Below the pieces are notes generated by a model. It saw only the letters and a list, made by a program, of their open reading frames with translations, made no database searches and was not told the origin of the DNA. The translations under genes and the position numbers were made by a program. DNA of 32,617 nucleotides from Amoebidium appalachense (Eukaryota; Ichthyosporea): NCBI GenBank assembly GCA_963693365.1, contig CAVNZM010000044.1, forward strand, positions 1 through 32,617, written 5' to 3'. Position 1 is the first letter of the stretch; every line of letters begins with the position of its first letter. Positions 27,249 to 32,617 of this stretch are shown here, in pieces.

Positions 27249-28418
27249 CTAGGCATTGTGCTTGCAGTCTTTGCGGGGGTGTGTGCCGGAGCAGAGCGGG
27301 CACACGTGGGAGAAGGGGCAGGGCTGCTTAGCGCAGGACCGACCGTTAATGTGGAAATTCCTGCAGTGCGTCGCGGGTAGATCCACGGGTCGGGCCGGTT
27401 TGGCCGGGCCGGGTTGCGGGCCAGGGCGGTTAGGGGTGTGACCCCCGCCGGGCTTGTGGGGCGGCTTAAAGCCGTCAAGACCACAGCCGGGCTTGGGGTA
27501 CATGGGGCAGGCCGCGCTGGGGTGGTCGGGGAAGCCACAGCGCTGACATGCGTCCTGGATGAGCAGGGTGGGTGGCAGGAGGAGATCCTGGTGGAGTTGG
27601 GCGAGCAGGTTGGGGCACTCGATCGGAGCCCGACCCTGCTGGTGGGCCACGGTGCGGGCGTATACGTCATAGTTGTGGATCTGGGCCCACGGGTATCGGG
27701 TGCTGAGGCGAGTGATGTGCTGAGTCCAAAGTACGTCTTTGTCCGTGGGAAGGCCGAGGTGGTGCTTGGCGGCCATGTAATGGGTCCAAGCTTGGATCCA
27801 AATGACGAGTGAACGCAGGGGAACGGGTTTGTCTTGGCGAAAAGTCTCGATGCTGCCATCGTCGGCCATGCGCAGATGCTGACCTTTCTTGGATGGGGCC
27901 AGGAGGGCGGCGGGGGTGAACTTATACAGGTCGACGAAACGATTGGCGCGCAAATCTGCCAGCACATCCGCGGGGGGAAGCGGGAGTGTGCCCGGCTGAA
28001 TGTCGCCAGTGTTCTCACCTGTGATGGGGGGCGCGGGCAGGGCAGGCAGGTCAAGGTCAGGGCCGAGATGCAGCCCCGGGGAAACCTCCCCGGGTGTGGA
28101 GGGCGCGGCGGGGGGCGCGGGAGGGTCGCGGTTGGTGAGAGCAGCCAGGACGCCAGCCATCTGGGTGCTGATGGCGGTGAGGGCGGCCAGGACGGCGTCT
28201 TGAGAAGTCATCTGCGGGGACGGCGGGGCCTGAGGGGGGACTTCAGGGGTGGAGGGGAGAGTAGCCGGCGGGTCCGGGTCCGTGGTGGTATGGGCCGCTG
28301 GAGGCGCGTCAGTGTCCGCGGGAGCGTTGGTCAGCCTGTGGCGGAGGTCGCTGCGGGTCAGGCGCTTAGGTGCCGTGGCAGGGGCGGCGGCTGAGGCCTG
28401 GCGCTTTTTCGGCGGCAT
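27249..28418 (-). CDS. Gag-like zinc-finger protein of the YR retroelement (ORF1)
   Basis: 389 residues from ATG 28416-28418 (MPPKKRQASAAAP), 40 bp after repeat A, placing it first behind the promoter. A basic Ala/Pro-rich N-terminus and a long Pro-rich linker flank a helix (MTSQDAVLAALTAISTQMAG). A structured middle (about 165-270) has FVDLYKF and SLVIWIQAWTHYMAAKHH. Then come CQRCGFPDHPSAAC (about 294-307) and a C-terminal cluster with CRNFHINGRSC, PCPFSHVC and CPLCSGTHPRKDC. That last arrangement, CCCH-like then CX2CX4HX4C, is seen in Gag proteins of DIRS-type and other elements. It probably binds element RNA and forms particles. The frame is intact. Confidence 0.82.
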   Translation of the reverse strand: MPPKKRQASAAAPATAPKRLTRSDLRHRLTNAPADTDAPPAAHTTTDPDPPATLPSTPEVPPQAPPSPQMTSQDAVLAALTAISTQMAGVLAALTNRDPPAPPAAPSTPGEVSPGLHLGPDLDLPALPAPPITGENTGDIQPGTLPLPPADVLADLRANRFVDLYKFTPAALLAPSKKGQHLRMADDGSIETFRQDKPVPLRSLVIWIQAWTHYMAAKHHLGLPTDKDVLWTQHITRLSTRYPWAQIHNYDVYARTVAHQQGRAPIECPNLLAQLHQDLLLPPTLLIQDACQRCGFPDHPSAACPMYPKPGCGLDGFKPPHKPGGGHTPNRPGPQPGPAKPARPVDLPATHCRNFHINGRSCAKQPCPFSHVCPLCSGTHPRKDCKHNA

Positions 28419-28457
28419 GCTGACCGGCGTAGGGAAAGATAGGGAGAATGAAAAGGA

Positions 28458-28808
28458 GTGAAAAGGAATATATAGCTGTAAGGCTGTGGATGCTAAACAC
28501 AGAAGATGTGTTTGTAGCTTGCTGATCTGCTAAAAACTGTCGTGCTTATATACCTAAGCCTACCGATCTGAACCAATCAAAAATCGATCTAGTGATATGT
28601 GAAATCTGATCCGAGCCAATCATAACTCGGTCTAGTGATCTGTGGTATCTGATGTTTTGACTGGCTAATAGGTGCCCGTGTGCGGGCAGCCAACCGCTAA
28701 CTGCTAAAACACGAAATGAAGCCTACATGGTTATGTTGGTATCGAACACCCATCCTACGTGTTTACCCAGAAAAAATATTTATGTCAATAATTTCCACAA
28801 ATAAAACC
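28458..28808 (-). repeat. Split direct repeat A, first copy (upstream of ORFs)
   Basis: 351 bp, matching 23560-23910 without visible differences (constant offset 4,898). The outer end reads GGTTTTATTTGTGG on -. It carries the promoter for the ORFs. Confidence 0.93.
28542..28554 (-). promoter_or_regulatory. TATA box in repeat A
   Basis: GGTATATAAGCAC on -, about 124 bp before the Gag ATG, with a TTGATTGG (CCAAT-type) word upstream. The same box is in the second A copy at 23644-23656. Confidence 0.6.
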
Positions 28809-29146
28809 CAGGTCTGGATGGTGCCCCATCCTCTGCTTCATTTGTAGGTGGCCCTACTGTAGGTTCTGTTCGTTATGTGGAATACCAAAACCATTCGTAT
28901 TCGTGGAACTGCTTTGTGCTGTGCTTTCTTTCGTGTTGGTGTTCATGAAGTTACCCCGTTCACACACCCTACTTCTTACATACATTAGATGTAAGTAGCT
29001 GCCTGGTGAGTGTGTGGTTCGTGTTCGTGGCATTCTTCTGTTCCTTCGTGAGAAGAATATTCGTTTTAGCAGAGGTGCCCAATAAGGCAGCTTGTGGGGT
29101 TGTCTCCCGCATGTGCCCATTGGTGGGGTATGCACGTGCTAAATTG
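28809..29146 (-). other. Internal region of the non-autonomous LTR element, next to the YR insertion
   Basis: A 93-codon minus frame (29135 to 28854; Arg/Thr/Asn-rich) is open but unrecognised. Another minus frame (from about 28880) is open into the insertion point and stays open on the far side of the YR element. Confidence 0.35.
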
Positions 29147-29485
29147 TTACAGTGTCATCATATTGCAAGGGAATAACATGGTCACCTCCGTACCAGGGCC
29201 TAGGTACACATGATGGTCCGATGTGTTAGTCAACAACACCTTGCATTCGTATTCGTATTCGTCTTCCACGTCACTTTCTTCAGTAGTGAAGGAGGGTATT
29301 CGTAATTCGAAACTGAAAGGCTTCCAGCCAAAATACTGACACTGTATGCTGGGGTTGTGAGGGAACGGTGCCCATACCACATTCTTTTGTTCTGGTGGGG
29401 GTGTGCCGGCAGCTAGTGCAAGGCTTGACAGTGTAATTGGTATGTTACACAGTATTGCCACAGACGGGCATTCACCTTAAAATTC
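29147..29485 (-). CDS. Hypothetical protein in the non-autonomous LTR element
   Basis: Open from after a TAA near 29486 to TGA at 29147, about 112 codons, no clear ATG near the start. It reads like real protein: hydrophobic start (SVAILCNIPITLSSLALAAG), then PPEQKNVVWAPFPHNP, QYFGWKPFSFELRIPSF, an acidic EESDVEDEYEYE patch and VYLGPGTEVTMLFPCN. I do not recognise it. It may be a remnant of a structural or accessory protein of the LTR element. Neighbouring frames are interrupted. Confidence 0.35.
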
Positions 29486-29486
29486 G

Positions 29487-30385
29487 TACCCAACACCTTC
29501 TTTGTTTTTCACATGCATGAACAAAAGTTCTGCATCGACTTTATTACATGCCTTTTGTGCACCAAGAGTGCAAATTCGTTAGGGCGTGGCACCAGGAAGG
29601 GCCGCCATACATGAGGCATATGTTCGTAATGTGTTTAGGCATGCCAGCATACATTCATGCGCATGTTGTGCATCCTGTGCGCTAAACTATGGGGCATGCT
29701 GTATTCGAAAACAGCAAGAAATTCGAAGCATGCATGCAAAACTACTTTCACAGCACCTTATGTCCTCAATGCTATAGGAACAGCGACTATCTTCTTCTTT
29801 AAATGCATTCGTGCTGAAAGTGGCCGTGCATCTGGCTTGCGAGTGTGGAGGTGCATGCGGTGGCATGGACACGATGACAGTGTGCAATAGCGCAATGCAC
29901 GCAAGGGCAACGGTTTTCTTTTCTTCGTAACATAGAGGGGGCTGTGTGTGCATTGCAACCCAAGCAGTGTTGTGCATTCGTTCTTTCATTTTCGTATTTC
30001 CATTTCATTTTGCTTTCGTTTTTCGTTTTTTGTCGTTTGATAACTTCGTTACTTTGTTTTGTTTTGTGTTGCATTCATTCGTATTTCCTCTATGCATTCG
30101 CTTGTCGTTAATTCTTTATTTCATTGCGTATTCGTGATGGTTCGTTTTTCGTTGGTTCATTGCTTCGTTAGCAATTCTTTATTCGTTTGTTCGTGTATTC
30201 GTTGTTTCGTTGTGTATTCGTTTTTCTTCACATTTTTGATGTGTCGTAGCAAAAGAAGTTTTACATGCTTTCAATTCTTTCCGTGTAGGTGGGCTGGCCA
30301 CTTCAAACTTGTCGGTGTATATATTCTAAGCCGGACAAGGAAAGATGTGCCTATCATCGGGGTAATAAGGATTGTGATCGGCCAT
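29487..30385. other. T/TTCG-rich internal region of the LTR element
   Basis: The + strand is rich in TTCGT words (29960-30240 especially). No credible gene is seen on either strand. Confidence 0.4.
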
Positions 30386-30387
30386 GG

Positions 30388-30470
30388 GAGATTCTTGAGC
30401 TGATTGAAAGATGTGAGATTCTTGAACTGATTGAAAGATGTGAGATTCGAAGGATGCGAGATTCTTGAAC
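30388..30470 (+). repeat. 27-bp short tandem repeats beside the primer site
   Basis: GAGATTC(TTGA) units start at 30388, 30415, 30442 and 30458 (spacings 27, 27, 16), ending at the primer-binding-site-like sequence. In element orientation they form the start of the leader. Confidence 0.6.
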
Positions 30471-30471
30471 T

Positions 30472-30483
30472 GCGCGGTCGCCA
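30472..30483 (-). other. Primer-binding-site-like sequence
   Basis: TGGCGACCGCGC on -, starting one base after the 5' LTR. The TGG start matches the complement of a tRNA CCA end; the tRNA is not identified. Confidence 0.6.
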
Positions 30484-30484
30484 A

Positions 30485-30964
30485 TGTAAACAGTTGGACT
30501 AGTTGGGATAAGGCAGAGAACAACTGAATCAGAATAAAGACAGAGAACGGGTAGAAAGGCACACGCGGCCAAGTTGCTTTTACTATGGGCCGACTCAGTC
30601 TGTCTCAGACTTCACTGATGTGATCCCCGTACTGGGACGGCTTTGTTATATAGCCCCCAGGTTTCGGATCAAGGCCCAGGATTGCTTCATCCGCGGCCAG
30701 CGCGGGTGGCAACATGCCATTCGTGATTCTGGTGCGGTCCAAGCCAGTCAGACCTTCGTCCTATTTATGCAAACATCTTATTGGTTCACTTCGTTTATGT
30801 GGTATGCAGCGGTAGAATCATACATGGTTCATTTCTTAGGTAAGATTGATTCCTATTGGTGTGGACATAATATTTATGTGATATTCATGACAAAGAACGA
30901 ATTGTGTGCTAGTAGATCACATTCTTTAGTAAACATGTACAGTTCATGTGTACAGTTGTTTACA
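30485..30964 (-). repeat. 5' LTR (right copy)
   Basis: 480 bp, the same as the left LTR. In minus orientation it holds a CCAAT word and a TATA box (30645-30654), and the primer-site-like sequence follows at 30483-30472. Confidence 0.93.
30645..30654 (-). promoter_or_regulatory. TATA box in the 5' LTR
   Basis: GCTATATAAC on -, about 160 bp before the LTR end. This is a fitting place for a U3 promoter and supports minus orientation. The same site is at 22111-22120 in the other LTR. Confidence 0.6.
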
Positions 30965-30969
30965 TTGTC
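30965..30969 (+). repeat. Target-site duplication, right copy (TTGTC)
   Basis: Matches 21946-21950, directly after the right LTR end. Confidence 0.9.
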
Positions 30970-32617
30970 ATGGCTGTATTATGGGTAAAACCACCAAGGC
31001 TCCGTTCAAGGGTGACCGTCCTCACTCCAACATCCCCGGTCATGAATGGCATTGGGATTTTTTTGAGCCTACCACAACATCGTACGGAGGTTCCAAGGTT
31101 GCTCTCGTCACTGTCTGCCGTGCCTCTGGACTCGTCAAGATCTACCCGATGGCCGACCGTACAACCACCCTGGACACTCTCACAGCTCACACCAACCTCG
31201 TTGCTACCCATGCCCCCTCCAAAGTTGGTGTCTACCACTTCGACTCCGGCTCTGAGTTCACCTCCAAGGATACCCGTGCTTTTTGCCTCTCCCAGGGCAT
31301 CAAGGCCAGCTATGCTCCGGTGGACTGCCCTCAACTGAACGGCTACGTTGAACGTCGTATGCGGTTCCTACAAGAGATTGTTCGTTGCCTCCTCCATCAA
31401 GTCCAAGATCAGTCTCTGTCCCCCAAACTGTGGGCTGAGGCCCTCCAACATGCCGCCTACATCATCAACGTCACCCCGTCCACGACTGCCAATGGTCGTA
31501 CACCATTCGAGGTTTTCTACGGTGTCAAGCCCGACATCTCCGAGCTCAAAGTGTTCGGTTGCCCTGCCTACACTCATGTGCCAGCCTCTAAACGGAACAA
31601 GCTGGCCCCCACCGTCAAACTCGGCATGTATATCGGCTATGATCTTCAATCACACTGCCACCGGATCTTCAATCCCACCACCCATCGTGTCGGCCTCTTC
31701 CGTGATGTGATTTTCGACGAATCAGCTTATCTCCCGTCCGACATTCCATCAACACTTCCGACCCCCGACACCACTGCTACCTCGACCACCCCACCCCCCA
31801 CAGTTAACACTGAAGATGATGTTTGTCTGGTGTACTCTGGCCCCCCTCCTGCCATCGTCGTTCCCCCGACACCCCCCCCCACCGGCCCACCTGCCCCCGT
31901 GCCCGTCCAGCCTGCCGACCCTCATCCTGCCCCTGGCAACGTCACACCCATCCGACCCGGCTCCCCCGACAACTTCCACTCGGCCCCGTCCAGCCCGGAG
32001 GTTGCCCCCCCTGCAATTCCGGACTTCCAAGTTCCCCCCCCCCTCCCGTCTCCACCTCCCCCGGTTCCTGCACCCCGTCGTTCTGCCCGTCTACAGGGCA
32101 AGGTTGGACTTCAAGCCACCACCACCCTGCCAGTCCCCCCCGGTCCCCCCATCAACATCGACCAACTACCCAAACTTGTCCGTCAACTGTGTTCCGGACC
32201 CAATGGTGATCAGGTCAAGTCAGCCCTCACTGCTGAGTATCAAGCCTTCGTCGACAAAGACATCTTTGAACTTGTTGACCCTCCCCCTGGTGCTAACATC
32301 GTCGGCTTCGAGTGGATTGTCTCCGAGAAAACTCTCAACAGTCGGCTGGTGACACCAAGATCAAGGCCCGTGGTGTTGCTCAAGGCTTCAGTCAGCAATA
32401 CGGTGTTGACTATGAGTTGATTGAGAGCCCTGTCATCCGTCCGGCTGCTCTCCGTGCTATCCTAGCTCTGGCCGTTGTTGAAGGTCATGACATCCATCAA
32501 CTCGACGTGTCTACGGCCTTTCTCAACAGCCCACTCACCGAGACCATCTACATGAAACAACCCCCGGGATTCATCACCATGGCCACACTTGGCAAGGTCT
32601 GGAGACTCAAGAAAGCC
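30965..32617 (+). pseudogene. Copia integrase and reverse transcriptase, 3' fragment with frameshift
   Basis: Continuation of the copia polyprotein after the insertion. It completes the integrase zinc region (HGCIMGKTTKAPF) and encodes the DDE core: HEWHWDFF (first Asp), VYHFDSGSEFT (second Asp) and LNGYVERRMRF (Glu). The region after the core follows (VFGCPAYTHVP, GMYIGYDLQSH). A Pro-rich linker of about 130 residues leads to the copia RT (EYQAFVDKDIFELV, GFEWIVSEKT). Near 32,340 the frame shifts: the open frame ends at 32420, but RT-like sequence continues one base off (KIKARGVAQGFSQQYG, HQLDVSTAFLN, IYMKQPPGF) to the window end. That fits a single-base deletion. The catalytic YVDD region would lie beyond the window. 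Confidence 0.88.

Larger units (their letters stand above)
23341..28808 (-). mobile_element. Tyrosine-recombinase retroelement (DIRS order, Ngaro/PAT-like structure)
   Basis: A 5,468-bp unit on -. In sense order: A1 (28808-28458), Gag ORF, RT-RNase H ORF, YR ORF, B1 (24000-23911), A2 (23910-23560), a 129-bp spacer with a hairpin, and B2 (23430-23341). A copies are 351 bp and look identical; B copies are 90 bp with one difference. This split direct-repeat order is the hallmark of PAT/Ngaro-type YR elements, which integrate by recombinase through a circular intermediate. No target duplication is seen at the ends, as expected. Intact frames plus identical repeats suggest a young, possibly active copy. 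No methyltransferase or hydrolase domain was seen. Confidence 0.85.
21951..30964 (-). mobile_element. LTR retrotransposon in minus orientation, apparently non-autonomous
   Basis: Two 480-bp LTRs (21951-22430 and 30485-30964), each with TGTAAAC..GTTTACA ends, are flanked by TTGTC duplications. Orientation is minus: next to the right LTR the - strand reads TTGGCGACCGCGC (primer-site-like), next to the left LTR it reads AAGGGGGGGAG (polypurine tract), and a CTATATAA box is in the LTR on -. After removing the 5,468-bp YR insertion, about 2.6 kb of internal DNA remains with no recognisable gag-pol. It may therefore be a LARD-type element mobilised in trans. The LTRs look identical where compared, implying a recent insertion. 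Confidence 0.85.
20033..32617 (+). mobile_element. Ty1/copia-type retrotransposon, interrupted by a 9-kb insertion
   Basis: Two + strand coding pieces, 20294-21950 and 30965 to the window end, are parts of one copia polyprotein in canonical copia order: Gag, zinc knuckle, protease, GAG-pre-integrase, integrase, RT. They are split by an LTR element flanked by the 5-bp duplication TTGTC. The 5' boundary is uncertain, just after the CA-tailed repeat. The 3' end lies beyond the window. The coding DNA is strongly C/G-ending in codon third positions, unlike the gypsy copy at 1-5130. Confidence 0.8.

Noticed and set aside
27098-28054. 318-codon minus frame overlapping the YR-element Gag
   Set aside because: Alternate-frame shadow of a C/G-rich gene with Pro/Ser/Thr bias and no domain; the true Gag frame has zinc fingers.

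Overview
The window is eukaryotic nuclear DNA built almost entirely from transposable elements, satellites and simple repeats. Supporting evidence is LTR retrotransposons (Ty3/gypsy and Ty1/copia type), a tyrosine-recombinase (YR) retroelement of the DIRS/Ngaro/PAT class, a piggyBac-type transposase, spliceosomal introns with GT..AG ends, TATA boxes, and very long poly-C/poly-G and CA/GT/CT tracts. The mix suggests an alga or another protist with a repeat-rich genome. No host marker gene is present, so the lineage cannot be named.

Layout. 1-5130: a 3'-truncated gypsy element on + (Gag, zinc knuckle, protease-RT-RNase H, start of integrase), carrying several frame breaks and an in-frame TGA. 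About 5637-7666: a piggyBac-like remnant whose transposase C-terminus lies on -. 7772-8335: 79- and 160-bp tandem repeats. 8630-9572: AT-rich DNA full of ATGATATC-type motifs, ending in a 33-bp C tract. 9874-11527: the only probable host gene, three phase-0 exons on -, unrecognised, with an in-frame TAG. 11530-17130: microsatellites, homopolymers, a dispersed CA-tailed repeat and a nine-copy array of about 183 bp. 17744-18004: an orphan small reading frame. 18170-19500: a nine-copy array with an exact 147-bp period.

20033-32617 is a three-level nest. A + strand copia element (Gag from 20294) is cut at 21950 by an LTR element in - orientation (21951-30964). That LTR element has identical-looking 480-bp LTRs, a 5-bp TTGTC target duplication, a primer site and a polypurine tract, but no recognisable gag-pol. 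Inside it sits an apparently young YR retroelement, also on - (28808 down to 23341). It has three long open frames (zinc-finger Gag, RT-RNase H, tyrosine recombinase) and the split direct-repeat order A-ORFs-B-A-B. Copia coding resumes at 30965 with integrase and the start of RT, and runs off the window end with one frameshift near 32,340.

The YR element is the most complete system here: its promoter-bearing A repeat, Gag, RT and recombinase form one coherent retrotransposition unit. Recurring oddities are long C tracts on the sense strand, found at the ORF junctions of the YR element and just after splice donors in the 9.9-11.5 kb gene. All homopolymer lengths, and frames that depend on them, should be treated as possibly affected by sequencing or assembly.
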